Below are positions 47,131 through 57,142 of a stretch of DNA of 64,000 nucleotides, piece by piece (position 1 is the stretch's first letter; each line of letters starts with the position of its first letter). Under the pieces are notes generated by a model. It ran no database searches. It saw only the letters and a program-made list of their open reading frames with translations, and was not told the origin of the DNA. The stretch comes from Rebecca billardiae RCC1528 (Eukaryota > Haptophyta). The position numbers and the translations under genes are program-made. The stretch is taken from positions 3,782,001 through 3,846,000 of the forward strand of contig OZ251225.1 of assembly GCA_965240325.2 (NCBI GenBank). Direction: 5' to 3'.

Positions 47131-50100
47131 TCAGGACGATGCGGAGGACGCGGCCGAGGACCCAGCGACCGTCGTCGGCGTCGCGCCGCCGGCGTGATGC
47201 GCGCGCGCGGCGGCGGCGGCGGCGGTGCGATGCTTGAGCGGCGGCGCGCGCTGGTCGGCGTCGCTGGGGGCGAGGGGCCGCGCCTCGTGCGGCCCGGTGT
47301 AGCGCTGCGCGGGCGAGCCCGCCCACGTCTCGCCTGGCCCGACGGTCTCGCCCTTGAGCACGGTCGCGAGCTCGAGCAGCGTGCCCTCCGCCTCGACGCG
47401 CGCGCCGGGCAGCGCGCCCGCCTGCGTGCGCACGCTCGCGCGATCGCCCACGTGCACCTTGCGTATGCGCAGCACGAGGTGCTCGACCGTGTGCGCGCCC
47501 AAGTCTGAGAAGGTGACGGCGGCGCGCTCGCCCACCTCGAGCATGTCCCAGTCCGCGCTCCACAGCTCGAAGAGGCACGCGTCCCGCCCCACGCGCGCGC
47601 CGAGCGCGCGGTACAGCACGTTGCAGTACGCGCTGCCGGAGAACATGTGCAGCGCCTCCACCATGTTGCGGTTGAGCAGCAGCATCAGCACCCAGCGCGC
47701 GTGGAAGGCGCTGTAGAACGGGAAGTCGCCCTCCGCCATCCGGCCGATGATCGCCCACTTGAGGCCGATGTGCAGCGCGATGTGCGCGCACAGCGTACCG
47801 GCGAGCGCGAGCGGCGTGCTCGCGATCACGACGGGCAGCGGCGCGCCCGCGCCCGCGAGCGCCAGCTCGAGGCCGACCGCGCCCGCGCCGACCGCCTCGG
47901 TGAGCGGCGCGACAAGCAGCACCGCGCTCAGCCCCCACGCCTGGAAGGCGTGCCAGCGCCATGAGGTGTGCCCGGCCCACGCAGCGCGCGCCGCCTTGGT
48001 CGCGGGGTCGCTGGGCGGGAGCGCCTCGAGCGGGCGCGACTTGGTGAGGTACACCGACTTGCCGCCCGCGTTGCCGATCCGCGTCTCGCGCGGCGCGATG
48101 GCCCCGTCGACGATGGTGGTGGTGCCGACCACGGCGCCCTCGCCCACGTCCGCGCCGCCGAGCAGCGCGCAGTTGTCTAGCACGGCGGCGCGGCGGCGCA
48201 CGGTGACGCGGCGCAGCGTGCCCGCCGCGTCCATCGGCTCGACGTGCACGTACGCGCCGAACGTGACGCTGTCCTCCACGGTGAGCAGGTCGTGCTGGTA
48301 CAGCTGCAGGTTGTCGATCTGCACGCGCCGGCCGATGGTGGCGCCCAGCAGCCGCAGCTTGCACGACAGCAGCTCGAGCGAGCCCCACGGCTCGAGCGCG
48401 TCCTGCGTGAAGCGCGAGAAGACGAGCAGCTCCATCAGCCAGTGGCGGAAGAGCTCCCACTCGCTCTGCGCCGCGGGCCCCTCGCGGAACCGCCCGACCA
48501 CGCCCCACTTCACCGCCACCACCAGCGCAAACAGCGCCTCGGAGTAGACGAACGTGAGTACCCACGTGACGGCGCCACCAAAGAGCAGCAGCCGCGCGGC
48601 CGGGGGGAGCGCGGGCGCGGCGCCGTCGAGCGCGGCCCACACGGCCTCGAGCGCGTACACGCACGGCACGAACGCCACGCCGAGGACGAGCAGCTGCAGC
48701 GGCAGCCCGAGCGCGACGCGCAGCAGCGCCTGCGGCGCGCACTGCGAGCGGAGTCGGCGCGGCGCGCCCGCCGGCCGCGGCCGCAGCACGTTGGCGCCGC
48801 CGCCCGAGGTGGACACCGCGCCCATCTCGGTGTCGGGCGGCACGCTGGTGCCGGCGGGCACGCTCGCGCCCACGCCGATCACGCTGCGCGCGCCCACCTC
48901 CACGCCGCGCAGCACGAGCAGCCCGTCCTGCACGTAGAAGCCCCCCAGCGAGACCGCGCGCCCCACGACCGCGTCCGCGCCCACGCGCAGCATGTCAGGC
49001 TCGCGCACAGACACCGCGGCGTGCAGCTCGACGCGCGGGCCGATGGTGGCGCCGAGTGCGCGGTACCACGCGGGGAGGAGCGGCGTGCCCATCAGCAGCG
49101 GCTTGAGCGACTCCGTCGCCGCCTCCTCGAACCGCCGCGCCGCCCACCAGCGCAGGTAGTACGCCCCCCACAGCGGGTACTGCCCCGGCCGCACTGCGCC
49201 CACCAGCGCCCACTTGAGCAGCAGCGCGAGCAGGGCGCCCAGGAGCACGGTCGCGAGGATGGCGGCGGGCAGCGCGGCGAAGGCGGCCGCGCGGCCGTAC
49301 CGCGCGTACACCTCGTACGCGCCGTAGTACGCCGGGTAGTACGCCACGTCCTCGAAGCACACCGACGCGAGCACCGTCGCACCCTGCACGAGCAGCGCGG
49401 CGGGCGCGCTGCTGGAGTGGCCGTGGTAGGGGCGCGGGGGAGGGCGCGGCGGCGCGCCGTGGTGCGCGGCGCGGGCTGCGGCGGCCTCGGGGTCGGCGGA
49501 CCCGCCGCCGCGCGCGCCCGCGCCCGCGCCCGCGCTCCCCCCGAGCCCCTCCTCGGGCAGCGTGCGCGCGTGCGCCGCGAGCGCCTCGATGGTCTCGTGG
49601 TTGTACACCGCCACGGTCTGCAGCTGCGCGTGCACGCGCGCGCGGAGGAGGGTGGCGACGCGGCCGGCGAGGAGCGAGTTGCCGCCGAGCGCGACGAACT
49701 CGGCGCGCACCGAGATCTCCTCCGCCGTCTCCAGCGCCTCCTGCCACACGCCGTGGATCGCGAGCTCGAGCTCGTCGCGCGGCGGCACGTGCGGCGGCGC
49801 GGCGTGCGCGGCCGCGGCCGCGCCGCCCGCGAGCGCGCCGAGCGAGAGCGTGCGCGCGCGCGGCGGCGCGGCGAGCGCGGCGCCGGGCGGCGGCGGCGGC
49901 GGCAGCGCCTTCCGATCGAGCTTGCCGTTGTGCGTGAGCGGCATCGCGCGCAGCACCACCACCGCCGACGGCACCATGTACGCGGGCAGCGCGCGCGCCG
50001 CGGCCTGCCGCACGTCGTCCGCGCGCACCGCGCGGCCGCCGCCGCCGGCCGTCACGTAAGCCACCAGGCGGTGCGAGGCGGTGGAGGCGCCGACGAGGAG

Positions 50101-52539
50101 GACGGCGACCTGCGAGACGCCCGGCGCGCGCGCGCACGCCGCCTCCACCTCGCCCAGCTCGATCCGGAAGCCGCGCAGCTTCACCTGCGAGTCGCGCCGC
50201 CCGGCGAACTCGAGCTGACCGCTTGGCAGCCAGCGCGCGAGGTCGCCCGTGCGGTACAGCCGGCCGCGGCCAAACGGGTTGGGGAGGAAGGCGGCGGCGC
50301 TGAGCTCGGGGCGGCCGACGTACCCGCGCGCGACGCCCTCGCCGCAGAAGCAGATCTCGCCGAGCTCGCCCAGCGCCACGTGGCTCGGCGCGCCGCCCGG
50401 CGCCGCCCCCCAGCGCAGCAGCCGCACGGTGGTGCACTCGATCGGCCGGCCGATCAGCACGCGCAGCGGCGGAGCAGCCGCGTCGAGCGCGCGCGCGCCG
50501 AGGTCGGGGCACGCCCAGTGGGTCATGTCCGCCTCGGTCGGGCCGTACAGGTTGTGCAGCCGCGGCGCGCTCGGGAAGACGCCCGCCGCGCAGTACCGCG
50601 CCACCAGCTCGCCCGGCACGCCCTCGCCCGCCAGCAGCACCGCGCGCACGGCGCGCAGCCCGCGCTCGCGCGCCGCGCCGCGCTCGCTCGCCGCGTCGAG
50701 CAGCGCCGAGAGGTGCGACGGGACGAAGAAGGCGACGGTGATGCCCGCGGCGCGCATCAGCGCGAGCAGCTCGTCCGCGCGCCTGTGCACCTCCGGCGGC
50801 GCCACCTGCAGCACCGCGCCGTGCGTGGGCGCCCAGAACAGCTCCCACTCGCTCACGCCAAACACGTACGGCGTCTTGTGCAGCACGCGGTCGGAGGCGC
50901 GCAGGGCGAAGGCGCGCTGCAGCCAGCGCGTGCGGCCGACGAGGCCGCGGTGCTCGACCTGCGTGCCCTTGGGGCGGCCGGTCGTGCCCGACGTGAAGAA
51001 GACGTACACCAGGTCGGACGCGCGCGCCGGCCCGCGCTCGCCCGCGCGCAGCGGCGGCGCGGCGCGCGCGGCGGCGGCCGCGGCCGCGGCCGCGGCCTCC
51101 GCCTCGGCCGCGGCGCGCGCCGCCGCGCCGCGGCCGCCCGGCCACGCGGGCGCACGCCGCGGCTTCGCGCCGCGCTGCGGCACCTCGCCCTCCGCGCCGC
51201 CGCCGCCGCCGCCCTCCGCGCGCGCGCCTCCGCCGGGCGGCAGCAGCTCCTCCAGCGTGAGCACCACGCCGCCCCAGCCGGGCGGCACCAGCTGCGCCGT
51301 GCTGGCCTGCGCGAGCAGCGTGCGCGCGCGCGTGTCGTCGAGGATCATGCGCATGCGCTCGGCGGGGTACTCCGCGTCGATGGGCACGTACGCGCCGCCC
51401 GCGCGCAGCACGCCGTAGATCGCCGCGACCGTCTCCGCCGAGCGGCGCAGCAGCAGCGCGACGAGCCCGCCGCGGCCGACGCCCGCCGCGGCCAGCGCGC
51501 CGCCCACGCGCGCGCTCGCGGCGTCCAGCTGAGCGTACGTGTACGCGCGCGTCTCCGAGCGCACGGCGAGCGCCGCCGGCGTGCGCGCCGCCTGGCGCAG
51601 CATCATCCCGTGGATGGTCGCCCCCGCCTCCGACTCGGCCTCCGCCTCCGCCCCCGCCTCCGCCCCCGCCGCCTCGGAGGCTGCAGGGCGCTCGGCGGCG
51701 GCCGGCTCGGCAGCGCCCGCGCCGCGCCCTCCGCCGCCGGCGCCGAGCAGGCCGGTCGCGCCGAGCAGGCCGCGCACACCCGGCAGCCACGAGCGCGCCT
51801 CCCCGCTCGGCCACGCGCGCGCCACCAGCTCGAGCTCCGCCTCGGACGACAGCCGCACCTCGCGCGCGCGCGCGCGCGCGTCGCTCGCGCACGCGAGCAG
51901 CAGCGCGCGCGCGTGCGCGAGCACGATGGCGGCCGAGCGCTCGTCGTGGTGCTCGCGGCTGAAGACGAGCGTGATGCGCGCACCCGACGGAAATGCCTCG
52001 CGGTACTCGCTCAGCGCGAGCGCGAGCTCGAGGCACGAGTGCGGCCGCTCGGCGGAGGGCGCGGGGCCGAGCCGGTGCGCGCACTCCGCGTCGAGCGCGC
52101 GACCCGAGAGCGTCGCCGCGCCGCGCTGCGCAGCGCGCGCGCCGAGGCAGGCGAGCTGGACCGCGTGCACGCCCACGCTCGCGCCGCTCGGGTGGCCCGC
52201 GCTCGACGCGGCGAGGAGGCCGCCGAGGGTCGTGTCGTCGTCGACGGCCAGCGCCACACGCTGCACCGTCGTGACGTCGGGCGCGCTCGCACGGCCGACA
52301 AAGACCTCGTCCTCGCCCGCGTACCGCGCGCCAAGCGCGCCGAGCGATGCGACGAGTGCGTCGAGCGGGGGAGCGTTCTGGGCAGCGCACGCGCCGAGGA
52401 GCGCCGCGTGCTGCACCGCGTCGAGGTCGACGCCCACCGCGCCGAACGCGCGCGCCGTGGGCTTGCGCGAGCGGACGTGGGCCGCGACGTGCGGCAGGTC
52501 GATGAGCGCGGTCTCCTCGTCGGCAGCGCCACTCGTCAT
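47131..52539 (-). CDS. NRPS-like A-T protein with membrane acyltransferase region (Pls-like)
   Basis: Single-exon, 1802 aa. After a ~300-aa N-terminal region that resembles a degenerate condensation-type domain, an adenylation domain runs from about 305 to 890: A3 VFFTSGTTGRPKGTQVEH (about 510), A4 TPYVFGVSEWELFW, A5 NLYGPTEADM, A7 YRTGDLARWLPSGQLEFAGR, A8 QVKLRGFRIELGEVEA and A10 LTHNGKLDRKAL. A carrier protein follows with FVALGGNSLLAG (Ser about 952). The C-terminal half alternates paired membrane helices with three left-handed beta-helix segments (about 1155-1235, 1390-1480, 1630-1740; for example RVGADAVVGRAVSLGGFYV). This order, A-T then membrane segments with three tandem acyltransferase-like domains, is that of bacterial poly-epsilon-lysine synthetase (Pls) and relatives (NRPS terminal domain family). 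In Pls the enzyme is membrane-bound and makes an isopeptide homopolymer; product and substrate here are unknown. Absence of introns in this long gene hints at bacterial ancestry. Confidence 0.9.
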   Translation of the reverse strand: MTSGAADEETALIDLPHVAAHVRSRKPTARAFGAVGVDLDAVQHAALLGACAAQNAPPLDALVASLGALGARYAGEDEVFVGRASAPDVTTVQRVALAVDDDTTLGGLLAASSAGHPSGASVGVHAVQLACLGARAAQRGAATLSGRALDAECAHRLGPAPSAERPHSCLELALALSEYREAFPSGARITLVFSREHHDERSAAIVLAHARALLLACASDARARAREVRLSSEAELELVARAWPSGEARSWLPGVRGLLGATGLLGAGGGGRGAGAAEPAAAERPAASEAAGAEAGAEAEAESEAGATIHGMMLRQAARTPAALAVRSETRAYTYAQLDAASARVGGALAAAGVGRGGLVALLLRRSAETVAAIYGVLRAGGAYVPIDAEYPAERMRMILDDTRARTLLAQASTAQLVPPGWGGVVLTLEELLPPGGGARAEGGGGGGAEGEVPQRGAKPRRAPAWPGGRGAAARAAAEAEAAAAAAAAAARAAPPLRAGERGPARASDLVYVFFTSGTTGRPKGTQVEHRGLVGRTRWLQRAFALRASDRVLHKTPYVFGVSEWELFWAPTHGAVLQVAPPEVHRRADELLALMRAAGITVAFFVPSHLSALLDAASERGAARERGLRAVRAVLLAGEGVPGELVARYCAAGVFPSAPRLHNLYGPTEADMTHWACPDLGARALDAAAPPLRVLIGRPIECTTVRLLRWGAAPGGAPSHVALGELGEICFCGEGVARGYVGRPELSAAAFLPNPFGRGRLYRTGDLARWLPSGQLEFAGRRDSQVKLRGFRIELGEVEAACARAPGVSQVAVLLVGASTASHRLVAYVTAGGGGRAVRADDVRQAAARALPAYMVPSAVVVLRAMPLTHNGKLDRKALPPPPPPGAALAAPPRARTLSLGALAGGAAAAAHAAPPHVPPRDELELAIHGVWQEALETAEEISVRAEFVALGGNSLLAGRVATLLRARVHAQLQTVAVYNHETIEALAAHARTLPEEGLGGSAGAGAGARGGGSADPEAAAARAAHHGAPPRPPPRPYHGHSSSAPAALLVQGATVLASVCFEDVAYYPAYYGAYEVYARYGRAAAFAALPAAILATVLLGALLALLLKWALVGAVRPGQYPLWGAYYLRWWAARRFEEAATESLKPLLMGTPLLPAWYRALGATIGPRVELHAAVSVREPDMLRVGADAVVGRAVSLGGFYVQDGLLVLRGVEVGARSVIGVGASVPAGTSVPPDTEMGAVSTSGGGANVLRPRPAGAPRRLRSQCAPQALLRVALGLPLQLLVLGVAFVPCVYALEAVWAALDGAAPALPPAARLLLFGGAVTWVLTFVYSEALFALVVAVKWGVVGRFREGPAAQSEWELFRHWLMELLVFSRFTQDALEPWGSLELLSCKLRLLGATIGRRVQIDNLQLYQHDLLTVEDSVTFGAYVHVEPMDAAGTLRRVTVRRRAAVLDNCALLGGADVGEGAVVGTTTIVDGAIAPRETRIGNAGGKSVYLTKSRPLEALPPSDPATKAARAAWAGHTSWRWHAFQAWGLSAVLLVAPLTEAVGAGAVGLELALAGAGAPLPVVIASTPLALAGTLCAHIALHIGLKWAIIGRMAEGDFPFYSAFHARWVLMLLLNRNMVEALHMFSGSAYCNVLYRALGARVGRDACLFELWSADWDMLEVGERAAVTFSDLGAHTVEHLVLRIRKVHVGDRASVRTQAGALPGARVEAEGTLLELATVLKGETVGPGETWAGSPAQRYTGPHEARPLAPSDADQRAPPLKHRTAAAAAARAHHAGGATPTTVAGSSAASSASS

Positions 52540-53521
52540 GCCCGCGCCACTCCTTTCGTCACTCCTTTCTCGGCGTTCGCGAGCCGGTGGCTCGGTGGCG
52601 ACGCAGGCGGGCGGTCGCCGTGGAAGCGAAGCGAGCGCGCGGTCGGTAAACTGGGAGGGGGCTTGTGCTCACGACCACGACGCGAAAGCGGACGGATTAT
52701 CATATAAAAGATGAGTGCCAATAATCATGATGATGAGCGGATGATGAGCCCGAACCGGCAGATTAATCAATCAGATACTACTACGACTACTATGGATAAG
52801 TAGATAATCTGCTCGCGGTTTCCCCCCAATAGTAGTATTAATTAGACCGCGATAGATAGCCCTAAAAATGAGCCTGTCATCACGTCGTTGGTCGTTGCTC
52901 GGCCGACCCTGAACATGGAACCCAACCGGCTGTCATTAGCGGTGGGGAACAACGCCACTCCAGCAGTCCAGCGCCGTCTCGCAAGCCTTTCCGCTCGGCC
53001 GGCCATCACTCGCGATTCGCACACGTCGCGCCGTGACAATGTGTGCAAGTCGAGAGCAATTCTGCCAGCTTGTGCCAAGACTGACAGACAAAACGCCGCC
53101 GCACGAATTGCGCACAGCTGCGGCACAGCACTGCCCGAAGGACAACGTTGTCCGTTGTCATCACATTGTCAACGAATCCGTAGTGCTGTAGTTGTTAATG
53201 TAAGTGAATTTTGACTGCATTATAATAAAACTGTTGAGGCCGTGCCGCCCGGCGGCCGCAGCACTGTGCCCGCGTGGGCACCGCGGCCGACGGGACTGGC
53301 CGCCCGCGCAGGACGGCCCTCGGCGCGGGCCGGACCACGCGGCCTGAGTAAGGCGGGCGGATGTACATATCGCGGTAACTCTCTCGGTCGTCACGGCACT
53401 AACTACCGGCCACGGGACACCGTGGACTGTCACGGTCACGACGTCAGTGTGCCTGTGTCATCATCATGCATGGCACTCGTACTAGCTCGTCCGAGCAAGG
53501 CCTTCCGGCCGTGGCGACTCG
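52540..53521. other. Intergenic upstream of NRPS-like gene, downstream of YJU2
   Basis: 982 bases. The stretch 52700-52870 is AT-rich. An ORF of 108 codons on the + strand (52888..53214) has no recognisable motif and I do not call it. No RNA gene found by eye. Confidence 0.45.
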
Positions 53522-54607
53522 TCAGCCAGAAGCATCGTCCTCGTTGCTGTCATCCGTATCTCCGTACGCGCCGAGAGCTGCCAAGCCCGGCGCCGCCGCG
53601 ACTGGCTTGGAAGTCCCCGCGCCGTCCGCGACGGCCGCGCCCCCTTCGGACTGTGGCGCTGCGCGCGCGTCAGTCGCCGCGCCGGCAGCCGGCACTGCGG
53701 CGGCAACGAGTCCGGCGCTCGCCGCTCCCGGCGCGGCCTTTGGCTTGGGCTGCACGGCGAACGCTGGCTTGAGCGTCGCGCCCGCGCGCGGCAGCGGCTT
53801 GGCGTTCGGCGCGCCGCCGAGCGCCGCCGACGAGCCGCCGCCGCCGCCGTCTCGGCGCGGTGGCTCGGGCGGCTCGAGCCTCGGCGCGCCGGGCAGCCGC
53901 AGTGAGCCGAGCACGTCGTCGTCGTCGTCGTCGTCGCTGGGCGCGCGCGCGCGCTTGGCGCGGGCAAAGGCCTTGCGCACGGCCTCCTCGTCCTCGTCGT
54001 CGAGCGGGGCCGCCCCGCTCTGCTCCGCCGCCTCGGCCGCCTGCCGCGCCTTCTCGCGCTCCGCCGCCTCGTCCGCGCGCTTCTTGGCGATCAGCGCGTC
54101 AAGGTTGGCGCTGTTGTTGCGCGCGTTCATCGTGCGCAGCTCGTCGAGCGTGTCGAGGATGTCCATCTCGAGCTTCGAGTCCTTGGTGCGGTTCTCGAGC
54201 CGCTTCATCGCGTCCGACCCGTCCTCCTCCGCGCGCTGCGCGTGCGCCGCCTCCACCTCCGCCTCGCGGTCTCGCCACGGCTCATAGTTGCGGTGCGCGC
54301 CCGCCTCGACCACATAGTCCTCGTTCTGAGGGTCGGTCTTGATGCAGAACTCGGCGCGGCAGTTGGTGCAGTTCATGTAGAAGCGGATGATCCGGATGCC
54401 CAGGTAGTCCTCGCCCTCCACGTTCTCGCGCCGCGAGTTGAACTTGCGCCCCTTGTACATGTACTCGCCGCACGCCTTGCAGCGCACCGACATGGGCAGC
54501 ATCATGCGCACGACATACTGGTCGTTCTTCGCGCGCTTCTTGCGCGGGATCTTCTCCGGGTCGTAGTCCGGCCCGAAGTACTTGTTCAGCACCTTGCGCT
54601 CGCCCAT
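53522..54607 (-). CDS. YJU2: Splicing factor YJU2/CCDC94
   Basis: 361 aa, no intron. The N-terminus MGERKVLNKYFGPDYDPEKI is the hallmark of YJU2/CCDC94 (Cwc16) proteins. A zinc site is formed by C43-x2-C46 (RCKACGEYMYKG) and C80-x2-C83 (MNCTNCRAEF), followed by IKTDPQNEDYVVEAGAHRNY, all typical. A long charged helix (LENRTKDSKLEMDILDTLDE) follows, then a disordered Ala/Pro tail with an Asp run. YJU2 enters the activated spliceosome with the NineTeen complex and stabilises the branch helix for the first catalytic step; it acts in the nucleus. Its presence fits the many spliceosomal introns in this window. The start is divergent from the lycopene cyclase gene, with 207 bp between the two ATGs. 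Confidence 0.96.
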   Translation of the reverse strand: MGERKVLNKYFGPDYDPEKIPRKKRAKNDQYVVRMMLPMSVRCKACGEYMYKGRKFNSRRENVEGEDYLGIRIIRFYMNCTNCRAEFCIKTDPQNEDYVVEAGAHRNYEPWRDREAEVEAAHAQRAEEDGSDAMKRLENRTKDSKLEMDILDTLDELRTMNARNNSANLDALIAKKRADEAAEREKARQAAEAAEQSGAAPLDDEDEEAVRKAFARAKRARAPSDDDDDDDVLGSLRLPGAPRLEPPEPPRRDGGGGGSSAALGGAPNAKPLPRAGATLKPAFAVQPKPKAAPGAASAGLVAAAVPAAGAATDARAAPQSEGGAAVADGAGTSKPVAAAPGLAALGAYGDTDDSNEDDASG

Positions 54608-54814
54608 GGCGCCCGGGCGCTCGGCGGCGCGCGCGCCACGCGAGCAGGCGGACGCGAGCTCGCGCGCCTTCCACCCCTTCCCGCCTTGGCCGAGGACGCC
54701 GGGGACAGGTCAACGATGGCTGCCCGAGATTGAGATCTCGGCCTTCATTAGTCCCGCGCGCATCCCGGCCAAAGAGGCCGTCGCCGTCGTCGACGACGCG
54801 TTCATCACCCAAGG

Positions 54815-56734
54815 ATGCTGTGGCTGCCGCTCCTCATCGCGTCGGCGTCACGTGTGGCGCGCGTGCCGTCGGTGCCGGCCGCACGCGTCGCCTCCCCTCG
54901 GGCGATGGCGGCGCACATGTCCTCCGCCGCGCCGCCCACGCACGAGGCGGACGTGATGGTCGTGGGCGCCGGGCCGGCGGGCACCATCCTGGTGCGCGCT
55001 CGCCCCGCGCGCGAGGACACGCTGCTAGCCCACCCGCGCGCGCGCTGATAGCAGCACTCCCGCCCTACGCGCCGCACCATCCCCCTTGCCTCGCCGCGCC
55101 CTCCCGCCCGGCTGCAGGCGTGGCAGCTCGCTGAGAAGCACAAGCTGAGCGTTGTCCTCGCGGACGCGGGCGTGGACAAGCCGTGGCCCAACAACTACGG
55201 CGTGTGGATCCACGAGTGGGAGGGTGCGCGCGCGCGCCGGCGCTCTCCCCTACCACCGCGCGCCTCGCCCCGCCCGACTCACGCCCGCGCCACCCGCGCC
55301 GCGCGCGTGCGCAGCCCTGGAGCACACGCTGAGCCTGGGGCTGGGCGAGTGCCTCGACTACACGTGGACGTACACCGACGCGTTCCTCGGCGGCGAGGGG
55401 AGCAGCGGCGTGCCCGAGGACTACAAGCTGCGCATCAACAAGGTGCGCGCGCGCGCGCGCGCGCGTGCCGCCGCTGGCGCCGCGCCGCCCATCCCACCGC
55501 GCCGCGCCGAGCCGAGCCGCGCGCCCGCGCGCGCCGCTCGCCCGCGCGCCTGCCGCGCCCGCAGCCGTACGCGCGCGTGAACCGCAAGAAGCTCAAGGAG
55601 CGCGCGATGGCCGGCTGCGAGCGCGGCGGCGTGACGTTCGTGCGCTCAAACGTCGGCAGCGGCGCCCCGGGCTCGCCGCCCATCGCGCACCAGCCCGACG
55701 CCTCCGTCGTGACGTGCGCGGACGGCAGCGTGGTGCGCGCGCGGCTCGTGGTCGACGCGACCGGCTCGGCGTCCACGCTGACGAAGCGCGTGGGCGAGGA
55801 CAACCCGGGGGTGCAGATCGCGTACGGCGTGATGGTCGACGTGGACGACCACCCGTTCGACGAGGACGCGATGCTCTTCATGGACTTCCGCACCAACTGG
55901 CTCGGCGCCGACTCGGTGCGCACGGCCGGCCAGTTTGGGTCCGCGGCCGGGCGCGCGGTCACGCGTGAGAGCGTCGAGGGCGCGCCCACCTTCCTGTACA
56001 CGATGCCGATGGGGGAGGGGGAGGGCGGGAGCCGGCGCGTGTTCTTCGAGGAGACCTCCCTCGTCGCGCGCCCGCCGATGGACTTCGACGAGTGCAGGGC
56101 GCGCCTCGAGCTGCGCCTCGCCCACCTGGGCGTGGGCGTGCGCGCGGTGCTGGAGGAGGAGCTGTGCTACATCCCGATGGGCGGCGCACTGCCGAGCGCG
56201 TACCAGCGCGTGCTCGCGATCGGGGGGGCGGCGGGCACGGTGCACGCCGCGACGGGGTACATGCTGTGCCGCATGCTCGCCTCGTCCGCCTTCGTCGCCG
56301 ACGAGATCAGCCGCTCGCTCGGCCAGGCCGCGGCGGCCGGCGGCGCGTTCGACGCGGACGGCGCGGCCGCGCGCGTGTACGGCGCGCTCTGGCCCAAGGA
56401 GAACCGGCTGCAGCGCGACTTCTGCGTGTTCGGCGGCGAGTACCTGATGCGGCAGAGGGTGCAGGGCCTGCGCGGCTTCTTCGGCGGCTTCTTCGACCTG
56501 CCCGAGGCGCAGTGGACCGGCTTCCTCGCCGGCTGGCCCGGGCTGCCCGGCAACGAGCAGCACGACGTGTGGCACAAGCGGCTGCTGTTTGGCATCGGGC
56601 TGTGGCTGCGCGTGCCGAGCCAGGTGAAGCTCAACCTCGTGCTGGGCGCCGTGCAGCTCGGGGGGCTGCCCTTCTTCCGCTGCGTGCTCCCCGTGCTGCA
56701 GGACACGACGCTCGAGGAGCCCGCCGCGCAGTAG
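54815..56734 (+). CDS. LCYB: Plastid lycopene cyclase
   Basis: Exons 54815..54991, 55118..55223, 55315..55442, 55565..56734 give 526 aa. The leader is hydrophobic then Arg/Ala/Ser-rich (MLWLPLLIASASRVARVPSV), consistent with import into a complex plastid. Splicing restores the FAD-binding motif VMVVGAGPAGTIL/AWQLAEK, then VLADAGVDKPWPNNYGVWIH, EWEALEHTLSLGLGECLDY and RINKPYARVNRKKLK. Further cyclase motifs are VVDATGS, DAMLFMDFR, FLYTMPMGEG, VFFEETSLVARPP, YIPMGGALPSAYQRVLAIGG and AATGYMLCRML. The enzyme forms ionone rings on lycopene, giving beta-carotene (or epsilon rings in the LCYE branch); I favour beta because algae of this kind often have one cyclase, but this is inference. All three introns (126, 91, 122 nt) have GTGCGC donors and CAG acceptors; the second is phase 1, the others phase 0. 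Confidence 0.93.
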
Positions 56735-57142
56735 CGAGCGCGCGGTGGGCCTGGGGCGGTGGGCCTGGGCGGTGGGCCTGGGGCGCCGCTCGCTGGTTGG
56801 CGCTCGCGCGAACATCTCATTGCATTAGGAAGCACGCAAGCCTGGTCTGGAGAGGTCGGGATCGAGACGACGCACGGGGGTCGACGTCCTCTCCGAGGAT
56901 GTCTGCGTGGCGGGCGACCCCCCTTCACTATCTGCTTGCATGTGCAGCACCCTACGTTGGGCCGCGTGCACGCGGGATTGCACTCCGGGTCCCGGGACGC
57001 GTGCCATCGCTTGCAGTCGGCAAGCAGCGACAAGGAGCCTGGGGTTGCGGGCCACCAAGCTGTCCTAAGGCTCTGAGCAAGTGAGCATACCTGCAGGCGA
57101 CCTGCGAGGCCAACTGCGCCGCCAAAACCGCACCGCCAGCGC
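56735..57142. other. Intergenic upstream of EsV-1-7 repeat gene
   Basis: About 400 bases (600 if the repeat gene starts at 57341). Three imperfect GTGGGCCTGGGGCG units lie at 56744-56785, right after the cyclase stop. No gene recognised. Confidence 0.45.

Noticed and set aside
47131-52539. Naming the NRPS-like product poly-epsilon-lysine synthetase
   Set aside because: Architecture agrees, but the A4 motif lacks the usual Asp and no substrate evidence exists; a specific product name would overstate the case.
48244-52707. 1487-codon open frame on the + strand opposite the NRPS-like gene
   Set aside because: It is Arg/Ala/Gln/His-rich with no motif and mirrors the strongly biased codons of the real gene; GC-rich antisense frames are routinely open here.
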